Positions 43,101-52,395 of a stretch of 64,000 nt of DNA are shown one piece after another. The stretch is from NCBI GenBank assembly GCA_026168605.1, contig JAPFDX010000016.1, positions 62,001-126,000 of the forward strand. Reading direction: 5' to 3'. Position 1 is the stretch's first letter; each line of letters begins with the position of its first letter. The stretch is from Roseburia sp. GTDB lineage: Bacteria > Bacillota > Clostridia > Lachnospirales > Lachnospiraceae. Made by a program: the position numbers and the translations under genes. The notes under the pieces were generated by a model, which saw only the letters and a list, made by a program, of their open reading frames with translations, made no database searches and had not been told where the DNA came from.

Positions 43101-45353
43101 ATGAATTTAGAACGGGTGACTACGAAAAAATACGGAAGACCGATTGCACAGTGCACGAACGAGGAGCTTTACTACTCTCTCCTTGCGATGACAAAGGACA
43201 TGGCGAAGGAGCGGGAGAGCCACGAGGGAAAGAAGAAGCTGTATTATATCTCGGCAGAGTTTCTGATCGGAAAGCTTCTCTCCAACAATCTGATCAACCT
43301 CGGCATCTACGAGGAGGTGAAGCAGCTTTTGGAAAAAAACGGCAAGAGCCTTGCAGAAATCGAGGAGGTTGAGCCGGAGCCGTCTCTGGGAAACGGCGGG
43401 CTGGGACGTCTGGCAGCCTGCTTTCTCGACTCGATCGCAAGTCTCGGCTTAAACGGAGACGGCATTGGATTAAACTATCATTACGGATTGTTCCGGCAGG
43501 TATTTGAGAACCATTTGCAGCAGGAGACGCCGAATCCGTGGATGGAAAAGGAGAGCTGGCTAAAAAAGACGGATGTGACCTATCCGATTTCATTTGGCGG
43601 CTTCACCCTGCAGTCGCGGCTCTATGACATCGACGTGATCGGCTACAACAACCGCACGACAAAGCTTCATTTATTTGATGTGGAGACGGTGGACGAGAGC
43701 CTTGTCGGAGAGGGGATTGATTTTGACAAGGAGAATATCGCAAAGAACCTGACGCTGTTTTTGTACCCGGATGATTCGGACGACGCCGGACGAATCCTCC
43801 GCGTTTACCAGCAGTATTTTATGGTCAGCAATGCCGCAAGACTGATCATCGACGAGACGCTTGCAAGAGGCGGCGATTTACACAGGCTCTATGAATATGC
43901 GGTGATCCAGATCAACGACACGCACCCGAGCATGGTGATCCCGGAGCTGATCCGTCTTTTGATGGAGCGCGGCATTCTGATGGACGAGGCGATCGCGATC
44001 GTCTCCAAGACCTGCGCTTACACGAACCACACGATTCTGGCGGAGGCGCTGGAAAAATGGCCGATCCATTTTCTGGAGAAGGCAGTGCCGCAGCTTGTTC
44101 CGGTGATCTATGAATTAAACAGCCGCGTGCAGCAGAAATATGCGGACAAATCTGTTGCGATCATCGACGATGAGAAGCGCGTGCATATGGCGCATATGGA
44201 TATTCATTATGGTTTCAGCGTCAACGGCGTTGCTCATCTGCACACGGAGATTTTGAAAAATGCGGAGCTGAACAATTTTTATAAAATCTATCCGGAGAAA
44301 TTCAATAACAAGACGAACGGTATCACCTTCCGTCGCTGGCTGCTGCACTGCAACCACGAGCTGACAGAGCTGATCCGTTCGTTGATCGGACCGGGCTTTC
44401 AGACGGATGCCACAGAGCTTGAGAAGCTGGGCGCATATGTGCAGGATGAAGCAGTCCTTCGGCAGCTTTTGGCGATCAAAGCAGCGCGCAAGGCAGAATT
44501 GAAGGATTATCTCGCAAGGACACAGGGTATCACACTCGATGAAAATTCTGTTTTTGACATCCAGATCAAGCGTCTGCACGAGTACAAGAGACAGCAGATG
44601 AATGCGCTTTATGTGATCCACAAATATTTTGAGATCAAGGCGGGAAAGAAGCCGGCGCGTCCGATCACGGTGATCTTTGGGGCGAAGGCAGCGCCGGCTT
44701 ATGTGATCGCGAAGGATATTATTCATCTGATCCTCTGTCTGCAGGAATTTATTGCAAATGATCCTGAGGTTGCGCCGTACTTAAAGGTCGTTATGGTGGA
44801 AAATTATAACGTGACACTGGCGGAAAAGCTGATCCCGGCGGCGGATATCCATGAGCAGATCTCCCTTGCGTCAAAGGAGGCTTCCGGCACCTCCAACATG
44901 AAGTTTATGTTAAACGGTGCGGTTGCCATCGGAACGATGGACGGCGCGAATGTCGAGATGCATGAGTTTGTCGGCGACGACAATATCTATATCTTCGGAG
45001 AATCCTCCGAGGAGGTCATCGCGCACTATGCGAAGGCGGACTATGTGTCGAGGGACTACTACGAGAAGGATGCAGACATCCGGCGTGCCGTGGACTTTAT
45101 CGTAAGCGACGAGCTGCTGGCGATCGGCTGCAGGGAAAATCTCGAGCGTCTGTACCGCGAGCTTTTGAACAAGGACTGGTTTATGACGTTGCCTGATTTT
45201 AAGGACTATGTGGCGACGAAGGAGCGCATCTACGCCGATTACGAGGATCGTATGGCGTGGGCAAAGAAAATGCTTGTCAACATCAGCAAGGCGGGCTTCT
45301 TCTCCTCCGACCGCACGATCGCACAGTATAATGAGGACATCTGGCATCTGTAA
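43101..45353 (+). CDS. glgP: Glycogen/starch phosphorylase
   Basis: A 750-residue cytoplasmic GT35 phosphorylase that releases glucose-1-phosphate from glycogen or maltodextrin with a PLP cofactor. The N-terminal part has [17 protein letters not shown] and [13 protein letters not shown], both diagnostic. The PLP-binding Lys lies in [15 protein letters not shown] and the active-site loop in [10 protein letters not shown]. Length is at the short end of the family, lacking long regulatory extensions, as usual for bacterial enzymes. Strong AAAGGAGG site. Alternative: maltodextrin phosphorylase; the two cannot be separated by reading. Confidence 0.95.
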   Translation: MNLERVTTKKYGRPIAQCTNEELYYSLLAMTKDMAKERESHEGKKKLYYISAEFLIGKLLSNNLINLGIYEEVKQLLEKNGKSLAEIEEVEPEPSLGNGGLGRLAACFLDSIASLGLNGDGIGLNYHYGLFRQVFENHLQQETPNPWMEKESWLKKTDVTYPISFGGFTLQSRLYDIDVIGYNNRTTKLHLFDVETVDESLVGEGIDFDKENIAKNLTLFLYPDDSDDAGRILRVYQQYFMVSNAARLIIDETLARGGDLHRLYEYAVIQINDTHPSMVIPELIRLLMERGILMDEAIAIVSKTCAYTNHTILAEALEKWPIHFLEKAVPQLVPVIYELNSRVQQKYADKSVAIIDDEKRVHMAHMDIHYGFSVNGVAHLHTEILKNAELNNFYKIYPEKFNNKTNGITFRRWLLHCNHELTELIRSLIGPGFQTDATELEKLGAYVQDEAVLRQLLAIKAARKAELKDYLARTQGITLDENSVFDIQIKRLHEYKRQQMNALYVIHKYFEIKAGKKPARPITVIFGAKAAPAYVIAKDIIHLILCLQEFIANDPEVAPYLKVVMVENYNVTLAEKLIPAADIHEQISLASKEASGTSNMKFMLNGAVAIGTMDGANVEMHEFVGDDNIYIFGESSEEVIAHYAKADYVSRDYYEKDADIRRAVDFIVSDELLAIGCRENLERLYRELLNKDWFMTLPDFKDYVATKERIYADYEDRMAWAKKMLVNISKAGFFSSDRTIAQYNEDIWHL

Positions 45354-45380
45354 AAAGGAGCCGGAGATATAAGATACGCC

Positions 45381-45427
45381 GGACGTTTGCGGGAGAGAGA
45401 ATCCCACAAGCGTCCAGCGTGTTGTAT
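45381..45427 (+). terminator. Possible terminator after glgP
   Basis: GGACGTTTG pairs with CAAGCGTCC (one wobble), with an inner GGG/CCC. The following sequence TTGTATTT is only weakly T-rich, so efficiency is doubtful. Confidence 0.4.
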
Positions 45428-45450
45428 TTCCGCTTGTGTTAGAATATGAT
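45422..45450 (+). promoter_or_regulatory. Promoter of the dipeptidase gene
   Basis: TTGTAT and TATGAT at 17-bp spacing, about 27 bases before the AAGGAG ribosome site. Confidence 0.55.
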
Positions 45451-45489
45451 ATTGATATTAGGAAGAAATCGGATCAAGGAGCGGGGGAT

Positions 45490-46482
45490 ATGGAGTACAG
45501 TTATATTGATCTTCACTGTGACACACTGGCGGAGGCGCTGATGAAAAGCAGCAGTACGGCGGAGGTGTTGTCCGGCACGATGGCGGATGTGCGGCGGCTG
45601 CGGGAAGCCGGTGCGGCAGCACAGTTTTTTGCGATGTTTCTTCCGCAAAATAGGACTGCGGGATGGTTTGAGGGAGAGGAACAGCCGGCGCCGGAGGAAT
45701 TGCTGCACGGGATGTATCAGATCTACTGCCGCACGATGGAAGAGTGCAGCGACATGATCGCGCCCGCGCGAAACGATAGAGAGCTTGCCGCAAACCGCAG
45801 GCAGGGAAAGATATCGGCATTTCTCACGATCGAGAACGGTTTTTTAGTGCGTGGGAGCATGGAGAAGATCCGGGAGTTTTACGACATGGGCGTGCGGCTT
45901 GTGACGCTGACATGGAACGATCCGAACTGCTTTGGCTTCTGCCATTCCAATGATCCGGAGGAGATGGCGCGCGGACTGACAGACTTTGGAAAGGAGGCGG
46001 TGTCCTATATGCAGGAACTCGGGATGCTGGTGGACGTATCGCACCTGTCCGACGGGGGCTTTTGGGATGTGGCGGGGATCGCGGGGCGCACCGGAAAGCC
46101 GTTTGTGGCGTCCCACTCCAACTGCCGCGCGCTTGCCCCGGCAACGCGCAATCTCACGGACGAGATGATTCGTGCGCTCGCAGAGCGCGGGGGTGTGGCG
46201 GGACTTAATTTTGAGCCGACTTTTTTAAATGCAGACCAAAGCGATCGGTTCAGCCGCGTGGACCGAATGTGTGACCATGTGATGCACCTGATCGACAAGG
46301 GTGGGATCGAGTGTGCCGCGATCGGCACGGATTTTGACGGGATTAGCGGAACGTTTGAGATCAAAGACTGTACCGGGATGCCGCTTTTGTTTGCGGCGCT
46401 TCGCCGGAGGGGGCTTTCGGAGGATGCGGTTTGGAAAATCGCATATGGGAATGCGGCGCGGGTGATCCGTGAGACAATGTAG
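45490..46482 (+). CDS. Membrane-dipeptidase family (M19) peptidase
   Basis: A 330-residue zinc dipeptidase with the amidohydrolase-type fold. The first metal ligands are His and Asp in IDLHCDTL near residue 8, a bridging Glu in FLTIENGFLV, and His residues in VDVSHLSD and VASHSNCRAL, with a late Asp in IGTDFDG. Substrates in the family include L,D- and L-amino acid dipeptides. No signal peptide is present, so it should be cytoplasmic despite the eukaryotic family name. ATG 45490 is preceded by AAGGAG and is shorter than the track start. Confidence 0.88.
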   Translation: MEYSYIDLHCDTLAEALMKSSSTAEVLSGTMADVRRLREAGAAAQFFAMFLPQNRTAGWFEGEEQPAPEELLHGMYQIYCRTMEECSDMIAPARNDRELAANRRQGKISAFLTIENGFLVRGSMEKIREFYDMGVRLVTLTWNDPNCFGFCHSNDPEEMARGLTDFGKEAVSYMQELGMLVDVSHLSDGGFWDVAGIAGRTGKPFVASHSNCRALAPATRNLTDEMIRALAERGGVAGLNFEPTFLNADQSDRFSRVDRMCDHVMHLIDKGGIECAAIGTDFDGISGTFEIKDCTGMPLLFAALRRRGLSEDAVWKIAYGNAARVIRETM

Positions 46483-46503
46483 AAAAACCTTTCTTCCCAT
46501 GCC

Positions 46504-46532
46504 TTGCCAGAAAAACAAATTTCGTATATACT
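46504..46532 (+). promoter_or_regulatory. Promoter of TPR lipoprotein-hflX unit
   Basis: TTGCCA and TATACT at 17-bp spacing, about 48 bases before the TPR lipoprotein start. Confidence 0.6.
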
Positions 46533-46586
46533 TTTTGGTGAATCAGGAAAAATGACATTGCCGGGAAAGCGGAATGGGGTAGATAG

Positions 46587-47666
46587 ATGGGAATCAATAA
46601 GGAAAAAACCGGAAAGAGATGTGCGTCGGTGCTTGCGGCGCTTCTTGCGGCAGCGTGCCTTGCCGGATGTACCAGTGACCGGGCTGCGCAGCAGATGGCT
46701 TACCGCCAGACGGGGCTTGACGCCATGCGGAGCGGTGATTATGCGGGAGCGGTCGCGGCGTTTGATACGGCGCTATCCTATGCGCCGGGAACGGTCGGCG
46801 AGGTGGAGCTTGACATCTGTTACTATAAGGCGGCGGCACAGTTTGCCGCCGGGGATCAGGAGGGAGCGCTTGCGACCTACGACGCCCTGATCGCCTACGA
46901 CGACAAGGATGCGGATGCGTACTATACGCGCGGCTGTCTGCATTTGCAGAGATACGAGGGCGATCAGGCGTTTGCGGATTTTGACGCGGCGATTTCCAAC
47001 GATGCGGACAATTATGAACTCTACATGAATATCTACAGGAATCTTGCCGCTTATAATCTGATCGCGGAGGGGGAAGAATATTTAAACAAGGCGTTTGCGA
47101 TCAAGGGAGACGATGCGGAGCAGCTTACCTCCCGCGGCGAGATCTATCTGCTGCTGGGCGAGTATGAGAATGCGATCACAGAGCTCACAGCGGCGCTTGA
47201 GAAAAAGAGTGTCCGGGCGAATCTGATTCTGGCGGAGGTCTACGAGGCGTCGGGCGACGCGGAGAACGCAGAGAAATATTACAAGGCATACGTGGAGAGC
47301 GGTGCGGCGGATTCCGAGACGATGAATGCCCTCGCGGAGATCGAAATGGCAAAGCTGGATTATACGGCGGCGCTCGACTATGTGAACCAGGGACTTGCGA
47401 TGGAGCAGGTGACGAACCGCAGGGAACTGATGCAGAACCAGATCATCTGCATGGAGTACACGGCGGATTTCAAGGGCGCATGGCAGGTGGCGCAGGAATA
47501 TATCGCATTATATCCGAATGATGCGGCTGTGCAGAGAGAATACGTTTTCCTGAAAAACAGGCAGACGGAGACGGCGGGAAACGAGACGGAAACGGAGATT
47601 GAAGCGGAGATCACACCGGCAGAAGGCGGGGAGTCCGTGACAGATACGGAGGCAGGAGCGCAGTAG
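46587..47666 (+). CDS. TPR-repeat lipoprotein
   Basis: A 359-residue predicted lipoprotein. The lipobox CLAGC lies near residue 28. The body is made of tetratricopeptide-like helix pairs, for example MRSGDYAGAVAAFDTALSYAPG, YYTRGCLHLQRYEGDQAFADFDAAI, and EIYLLLGEYENAITELTAALEKK, probably six or seven repeats to about residue 320, then a Glu/Thr-rich tail. Such proteins act as protein-binding scaffolds on the outer side of the membrane; the partner is unknown. hflX follows after 10 bp, so the two are probably cotranscribed. Confidence 0.85.
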   Translation: MGINKEKTGKRCASVLAALLAAACLAGCTSDRAAQQMAYRQTGLDAMRSGDYAGAVAAFDTALSYAPGTVGEVELDICYYKAAAQFAAGDQEGALATYDALIAYDDKDADAYYTRGCLHLQRYEGDQAFADFDAAISNDADNYELYMNIYRNLAAYNLIAEGEEYLNKAFAIKGDDAEQLTSRGEIYLLLGEYENAITELTAALEKKSVRANLILAEVYEASGDAENAEKYYKAYVESGAADSETMNALAEIEMAKLDYTAALDYVNQGLAMEQVTNRRELMQNQIICMEYTADFKGAWQVAQEYIALYPNDAAVQREYVFLKNRQTETAGNETETEIEAEITPAEGGESVTDTEAGAQ

Positions 47667-47676
47667 AAGGAGGGCT

Positions 47677-48921
47677 ATGGCAGAGGTTTTTAAGATCGAA
47701 GAAGTTGAGGAAAAGGTGATACTGGTCGGCGTCAGCGAACAGGACGGCGACGACGCGGAGGATTCCGTTGCGGAGCTTGCCGAGCTGGTAAAGACGGCGG
47801 GCGCATCGGTGGCAGGCGTGCTGGTACAGAAACGTGAGCGGATCCATCCGGCATTTTACATCGGAACCGGAAAAGTGGGGGAACTTGCAGAACTGGTCGC
47901 AGAGACCGGGGCGACGGGCATTGTCTGTGACGACGAGCTCTCTCCGGCACAGATCAAGAATCTGGAGGAGGCGATCGACACAAAGGTGATGGACCGGACG
48001 CTGGTGATCCTCGACATTTTTGCGGCGCGCGCGACGACGAGCGAGGGGAAGATCCAGGTGGAGCTTGCACAGCTTCGGTACCGCCTGAGCCGCCTTGCGG
48101 GACTGGGACGCTCGATGTCCCGTCTGGGAGGCGGTATCGGCACGAGAGGACCGGGTGAGAAAAAGCTGGAGATGGACCGCCGCCTTATCAAGGACAGGAT
48201 CTCGCAGTTGAAGGGTGAGCTAAAGGAGGTGCAGCAGCACCGCGACGTGATGCGGGCAAGGCGCCAGAGAAACCGGATTCCGGTCGCGGCGATCGTCGGC
48301 TACACCAACGCCGGAAAGTCCACGCTCTTAAACAGACTGACAGACGCGGGCGTTTTGGAGGAGGACAAGCTGTTTGCAACCCTGGATCCGACCACGCGCG
48401 TACTGGAACTTCCGGGAAGGCAGGAGATTCTGCTGACGGACACGGTCGGCTTTATCCGCAAGCTGCCCCACCATCTGATTGAGGCGTTTAAGAGTACGCT
48501 CGAGGAGGCAAAGTATGCGGACTACATCCTGCACGTTGTGGATGCGTCCAATCCCCAGCGCGAGAAACAGATGCACATCGTCTACGAGACACTGTACCAT
48601 CTGGATATCCGGGACAAGACGGTGATCACACTTTTTAACAAGCAGGATGCCGTGACAGACACAGATCCGCTGCGGGACTTTAAGGCAGACCAGACACTGT
48701 GCATTTCGGCGCGCAGCGGAGACGGACTGGAGGAGCTAAAGGAGCTTTTGTCGGAGTTGCTGCGGGAGGACAAGGTGCTCGTGGAGCGTGTGATCTCCTA
48801 TGACAATGCGGGGATTCTCCAGCAGATCCGCAGGCAGGGCGAGCTGCTCGCCGAGGAATACCAGCCGGAAGGCATCTATATCAGGGCATATGTACCGATG
48901 GAACTCTACGGGAAATTATAA
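47677..48921 (+). CDS. hflX: GTPase HflX
   Basis: Ribosome-associated GTPase of 414 residues that helps split stalled or heat-damaged ribosomes. The N-terminal HflX domain and its coiled coil (about 100-190; ELAQLRYRLSRLAGLGRSMSRLGGGIGTRGPGEKKLE) are diagnostic. The GTPase domain starts with G1 GYTNAGKST, followed by G3 DTVGFIRKLP and G4 NKQD. A C-terminal domain of about 50 residues follows. ATG preceded by GAAGGAGGG. Cotranscribed with the TPR lipoprotein, followed by pyrC after 9 bp. Confidence 0.95.
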   Translation: MAEVFKIEEVEEKVILVGVSEQDGDDAEDSVAELAELVKTAGASVAGVLVQKRERIHPAFYIGTGKVGELAELVAETGATGIVCDDELSPAQIKNLEEAIDTKVMDRTLVILDIFAARATTSEGKIQVELAQLRYRLSRLAGLGRSMSRLGGGIGTRGPGEKKLEMDRRLIKDRISQLKGELKEVQQHRDVMRARRQRNRIPVAAIVGYTNAGKSTLLNRLTDAGVLEEDKLFATLDPTTRVLELPGRQEILLTDTVGFIRKLPHHLIEAFKSTLEEAKYADYILHVVDASNPQREKQMHIVYETLYHLDIRDKTVITLFNKQDAVTDTDPLRDFKADQTLCISARSGDGLEELKELLSELLREDKVLVERVISYDNAGILQQIRRQGELLAEEYQPEGIYIRAYVPMELYGKL

Positions 48922-48930
48922 GGAGGACAA

Positions 48931-50259
48931 ATGAAAATCATCATTAAGAACGGACGGGTGTTAAATCCGGCGACGAATACGGACGAGGTTTGTGATGTTC
49001 TGATCGAGAACGGAACAGTGGTAAAAATGGAAAAGAAAATAGAGGAGACGGCGGACCGCGAGGTCGACGCGGCAGGCTGCTTTGTCATGCCGGGATTTAT
49101 CGATCTGCACGTGCATCTGCGCGATCCGGGCTTTGAGCAGAAGGAGACGATCGAGACGGGATGCCGTGCGGCGGCGCACGGCGGATTTACGACCATCCTT
49201 GCGATGCCGAACACCAAGCCGGTCGTGGACAATGCGGACGTCGTGAATTATGTCCACAATAAGGCGAGAACGGTCGGCATCGTCAATGTGCTCCAGGTCG
49301 GGGCGATCACGAAGGGGCAGCAGGGAAAAGAACTTGCGGACATTGACGGAATGGTCGCAGCGGGGATCCCTGCCATCAGTGAGGACGGTAAATCCGTGAT
49401 GAACGCGGAGCTTTACCGCGAGGCGATGATCCGGGCGGCAGAGCATGGGATTGCAGTGCTTGCCCACTGTGAGGACATCAATCTGGTCAACGGCGGCGTG
49501 ATGAATGAGGACGCGCACGCGAAGGAGCTGGGGCTCAAGGGGATCACGAACTCCGTCGAGGATGTGATCGTGGCGCGCGATATTATGCTGTGCCGTGAGA
49601 CGGGAGTGAAGCTGCATTTATGTCACTGTTCCACAAAAAATTCCGTCAAGATGGTAGAGCACGCAAAGATGGAGGGCATCACCGTGACAGCGGAGGTTTG
49701 CCCGCATCATTTTACGCTGACCTCGGACGATATACATAAGATCGAGCCGACGATCGATCCGGAGAAAAAAGTGGCGATCGAGGCGGACGCGGATACGAAT
49801 TTTAAGATGAACCCGCCGCTCAGAGCCAAGGAGGATGTACAGGCGCTGAAGGAGGGGCTGCGCGACGACATTATGGATGTGATCGCGACAGACCACGCGC
49901 CGCATACCTTTGAGGACAAGAATACATCCATGAAGAACGCACCGTTTGGTATCGTCGGACTTGAGACGGCGGCAAGCCTTACCTACACGGAGCTGGTAGC
50001 ACAGAACTATCTGACGCCGATGCAGATGGCGGAGAAGATGAGCTACAATCCGGCGAAGGTCATCGGGCTGGACAAGGGCGACATTGCGCCGGGGAAGATT
50101 GCGGATCTTGTCATCTTTGACCCGGAAAAAACATATACCATCGACAAGTACAGCTTTGCGGGAAAGAGTAAAAACACGCCGTTCCACGGCAGAAAAGTGA
50201 CCGGAAAAGTGCGCATGACCATCGTGGGCGGTCATGTGGTCTATGAGGAGAAAGCATAA
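48931..50259 (+). CDS. pyrC: Dihydroorotase
   Basis: Class I-type dihydroorotase of 442 residues, the third step of pyrimidine synthesis. Zinc ligands: DLHVHLRDPG near residue 60, the later His in CEDINLV and HLCHCSTKNS, and the catalytic Asp in VIATDHAPHT. These motifs are typical of the bacterial PyrC of Bacillus type. AGGAGG lies before the ATG. It leads the pyrC-pyrK-pyrD group and starts 9 bp after hflX. No UMP-attenuator or PyrR site was seen. Confidence 0.95.
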   Translation: MKIIIKNGRVLNPATNTDEVCDVLIENGTVVKMEKKIEETADREVDAAGCFVMPGFIDLHVHLRDPGFEQKETIETGCRAAAHGGFTTILAMPNTKPVVDNADVVNYVHNKARTVGIVNVLQVGAITKGQQGKELADIDGMVAAGIPAISEDGKSVMNAELYREAMIRAAEHGIAVLAHCEDINLVNGGVMNEDAHAKELGLKGITNSVEDVIVARDIMLCRETGVKLHLCHCSTKNSVKMVEHAKMEGITVTAEVCPHHFTLTSDDIHKIEPTIDPEKKVAIEADADTNFKMNPPLRAKEDVQALKEGLRDDIMDVIATDHAPHTFEDKNTSMKNAPFGIVGLETAASLTYTELVAQNYLTPMQMAEKMSYNPAKVIGLDKGDIAPGKIADLVIFDPEKTYTIDKYSFAGKSKNTPFHGRKVTGKVRMTIVGGHVVYEEKA

Positions 50260-50279
50260 GATTCAGAAAGGATTTCACT

Positions 50280-51050
50280 ATGGCAGAAAAGTTCGAGGAA
50301 CTGGCGCGCGTCGTTCGCCAGGAGGAGATTGCGACGGATATTTACAGTCTGTGGATTGCGACGGAGCAGATCGCTGCGCACGCAAAGCCGGGACAATTTG
50401 TGTCACTGTATTGTAATGAGGGGAGCAGACTGCTCCCGCGCCCGATCAGTATCTGTGAGATCGATAGGGAAAATGGAGGTCTGCGGCTTGTATACCGCAT
50501 TGCAGGAGAGGGGACGAGAGAGTTTTCGAACCTCTGTGCGGGTGCGCAGGTGAAGGTGGTCGGACCGCTCGGCAACGGATTTGTTTTGCAGAAGAAAAGG
50601 GCGTTTTTGATCGGCGGAGGCATTGGGATTCCCCCGATGCTTGAGCTGGCAAAGCAGCTTGACTGTGAAAAGCAGATCGTCCTGGGCTACCGTGACAGGG
50701 AGCTTTTTCTGGAGGAAGAGTTTGAAGCGTACGGGGACGTCTTTGTGGCGACCGAGGACGGTAGTGAGGGGACAAAGGGAAATGTTCTCGACGCGATCCG
50801 CGCGCATGGTCTCCATGCCGATGTGATCTATGCCTGCGGTCCTGCGCCGATGCTTAGAGCTTTAAAGGAATATGCCGCAGAGAATGGCATCGAGTGCTGG
50901 ATTTCGATGGAGGAGCGCATGGCGTGCGGAATTGGCGCCTGCCTTGCCTGCGTGTGCAGATCAAAGGAGAAGGACGCGCACTCCAATGTAAAAAATAAGA
51001 GGGTCTGCAAAGAGGGCCCGGTATTTCGTGCCGAGGAGGTGGAGTTCTGA
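50280..51050 (+). CDS. pyrK: Dihydroorotate dehydrogenase electron transfer subunit
   Basis: A 256-residue FAD and 2Fe-2S subunit that passes electrons from dihydroorotate to NAD+ in class 1B enzymes. The FAD domain is visible as LLPRPISICEI and the NAD domain as FLIGGGIGIPPML and YACGPAPMLRAL. The iron-sulfur ligands are in MACGIGACLACVC and a last Cys in RVCKEGPVF. Ends in TGATG overlap with pyrD, so the two are made together. Confidence 0.95.
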   Translation: MAEKFEELARVVRQEEIATDIYSLWIATEQIAAHAKPGQFVSLYCNEGSRLLPRPISICEIDRENGGLRLVYRIAGEGTREFSNLCAGAQVKVVGPLGNGFVLQKKRAFLIGGGIGIPPMLELAKQLDCEKQIVLGYRDRELFLEEEFEAYGDVFVATEDGSEGTKGNVLDAIRAHGLHADVIYACGPAPMLRALKEYAAENGIECWISMEERMACGIGACLACVCRSKEKDAHSNVKNKRVCKEGPVFRAEEVEF

Positions 51051-51958
51051 TGGATATGAGCGTTGATCTGTGCGGAGTGAAACTGAAAAATCCGGTGATG
51101 ACAGCCTCGGGAACCTTTGGCTCCGGGGAGGAATATTCGGAGTTTGTGGATTTAAACAGACTTGGCGCAGTTGTGACCAAGGGCGTTGCAAACGTGCCGT
51201 GGGAGGGCAATCCGACACCGCGTGTGGCGGAGGTGTACGGAGGTATGCTAAACGCGATCGGTCTCCAGAATCCGGGTATTGATCTGTTTATCGAGCGGGA
51301 CATTCCGTTTTTAAAGAAGTTTGACACGAAAATCATCGTCAATGTCTGTGGACATACGACGGAGGAATATGTGGAGGTTGTGGAGCACCTTTCGGATCAG
51401 CCCGTGGATCTGCTGGAGATCAATATCTCCTGTCCGAATGTGAAGGAGGGCGGGATCGCATTTGGTCAGAATCCGCAGATGGTGGAGGAGATCACAAGAG
51501 AGATCAGGCGCCACGCGAAACAGCCGGTCATCATGAAACTGTCGCCGAATGTGACCGACATTACAGAGATGGCGCGCGCGGCGGAGGCCGGAGGCGCGGA
51601 CGCACTCTCGATGATCAATACGATCACGGGGATGAAGATCGATATCCACAGAAGGTGCTTTGCGCTTGCAAACCGCACCGGAGGGATGTCTGGACCTGCG
51701 GTTCATCCGGTGGCGGTGCGCATGGTGTACCAGTCCGCGCAGGCTGTCTCGATCCCGATTATCGGCATGGGTGGGATCATGACGGCGGAGGATGCGATCG
51801 AGATGATCCTCGCAGGCGCGACAGCAGTTTCGGTCGGAACGGCAAACTTTACAAACCCGCGCGTCACAGAGGAGATCATCGACGGTATCAAGAGCTATAT
51901 GGAGCGTTACCGGGTGGAGAGCCTGAAGGAACTGGTGGGCGCGGTGCATGAGAGGTAG
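51050..51958 (+). CDS. pyrD: Dihydroorotate dehydrogenase catalytic subunit (class 1B)
   Basis: A 302-residue FMN enzyme of the class 1B type that oxidises dihydroorotate to orotate with PyrK. The conserved N-terminus is VKLKNPVMTASGTFG, the catalytic Cys lies in INISCPNVKEGG, and the FMN phosphate site is GMGGIMTAEDAIEMI. Starts within the pyrK stop. The following pyrE is separated by a 507-bp gap that holds a candidate type I toxin-antitoxin locus. pyrF and the carbamoyl-phosphate genes are not in this window. Confidence 0.95.
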   Translation: MDMSVDLCGVKLKNPVMTASGTFGSGEEYSEFVDLNRLGAVVTKGVANVPWEGNPTPRVAEVYGGMLNAIGLQNPGIDLFIERDIPFLKKFDTKIIVNVCGHTTEEYVEVVEHLSDQPVDLLEINISCPNVKEGGIAFGQNPQMVEEITREIRRHAKQPVIMKLSPNVTDITEMARAAEAGGADALSMINTITGMKIDIHRRCFALANRTGGMSGPAVHPVAVRMVYQSAQAVSIPIIGMGGIMTAEDAIEMILAGATAVSVGTANFTNPRVTEEIIDGIKSYMERYRVESLKELVGAVHER

Positions 51959-52003
51959 TACGGCTATGACCCGTCAAAAATATTGTGGCAAAAAGAAGAC
52001 CGC

Positions 52004-52032
52004 TTGATTTCTCAGGCGGTCTGGTGTATAAT
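52004..52032 (+). promoter_or_regulatory. Promoter of the antisense RNA in the pyrD-pyrE gap
   Basis: TTGATT and TATAAT at 17-bp spacing. Only a short untranslated RNA follows before the shared terminator. Confidence 0.75.
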
Positions 52033-52038
52033 CTACTC

Positions 52039-52135
52039 AGAAAGGTTATCGGAATTGATTTCCGATTGCCCTCAGTAAGATACAAACATAAAGAATAGCA
52101 TCTAACTTTGGTCGGTTGGGATGCTATTTCTTTTT
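52039..52135 (+). ncRNA. Candidate antitoxin RNA of a type I toxin-antitoxin locus
   Basis: Predicted RNA of about 95 bases from the + promoter to the terminator. No coding frame of note. A 5' hairpin ATCGGAA-TTGAT-TTCCGAT is followed by GCCCTC and the terminator stem. Its ATCGGAA and CCCTC match, in the same + orientation, sequences at 52250-52256 and 52220-52224; therefore the RNA is complementary to the toxin leader (TTCCGAT) and to the toxin Shine-Dalgarno (GAGGG). Its 3' end overlaps the toxin mRNA end by about 40 bases. Ends are predicted, not observed. Confidence 0.6.
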
Positions 52136-52136
52136 A
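52094..52136. terminator. Bidirectional terminator shared by toxin mRNA and antisense RNA
   Basis: AATAGCATC and GATGCTATT form a perfect 9-bp stem with a 17-base loop containing TTGGTCGG, a possible U-turn (YUNR) recognition loop. T-rich sequence follows on each strand (TTCTTTTT on +, CTTTATG on -). The toxin stop codon lies in the stem. Confidence 0.75.
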
Positions 52137-52210
52137 TTATTATGACTATCTATGTAAGACAGAGCCGCAAAAACTACTAGCAATAAAGTGAGAACTTCCA
52201 TTGTGTTCAT
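52124..52210 (-). CDS. Candidate type I toxin peptide (28 residues, Fst/holin-like)
   Basis: Not in the ORF track. The - strand reads MNTMEVLTLLLVVFAALSYI followed by a polar tail DSHNNKKK and TAG. This is a single membrane helix of about 16 residues with an N-terminal acidic residue and a basic C-terminal tail, the layout of small holin-like/Fst-type toxins that damage the membrane when overproduced. AAGGAGGG lies 10 bases before ATG. That site can pair with upstream GCCCTC (52236-52241) in a hairpin that hides it, as in known type I toxin mRNAs. Family assignment is by architecture; no search was run. An overlapping frame at GATGCCC gives an unlikely polar 23-mer. Confidence 0.65.
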   Translation of the reverse strand: MNTMEVLTLLLVVFAALSYIDSHNNKKK

Positions 52211-52292
52211 AGGGCATCACCCTCCTTGTGTACTAGAGGGCATCTAATAATCGGAAAATCACATCCTATTTTCTTTTCAATTATACAAGATA

Positions 52293-52321
52293 ATTATATC
52301 ACACAGAGAACTAATGTTCAA
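52293..52321 (-). promoter_or_regulatory. Promoter of the candidate toxin mRNA
   Basis: On the - strand TTGAAC and TATAAT at 17-bp spacing. The leader to the ATG would be about 75 bases, long for a 28-codon gene and typical of type I toxin mRNAs. Confidence 0.65.
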
Positions 52322-52366
52322 ATAAAAAGATAAGTCTGCCCTATGATGATCAGACGATTTCCGGAA

Positions 52367-52395
52367 TTGAAAATATGTATGGGGTATGATAAGAT
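52367..52395 (+). promoter_or_regulatory. Possible promoter of pyrE operon
   Basis: TTGAAA and TAAGAT at 17-bp spacing. A short inverted repeat TTGAAAA/TTTTCAA (52395-52419) lies just downstream, in the leader. The leader to pyrE is about 60 bases with GGAGGA before the ATG. Confidence 0.5.

Noticed and set aside
43049-43372. + strand ORF overlapping the start of glgP
   Set aside because: It is a frame shadow of glgP with no independent start site.
52149-52220. Alternative - strand frame starting at GATGCCC (23 residues)
   Set aside because: Polar, no family-like features and start too close to the Shine-Dalgarno; the overlapping 28-residue hydrophobic frame is better supported.
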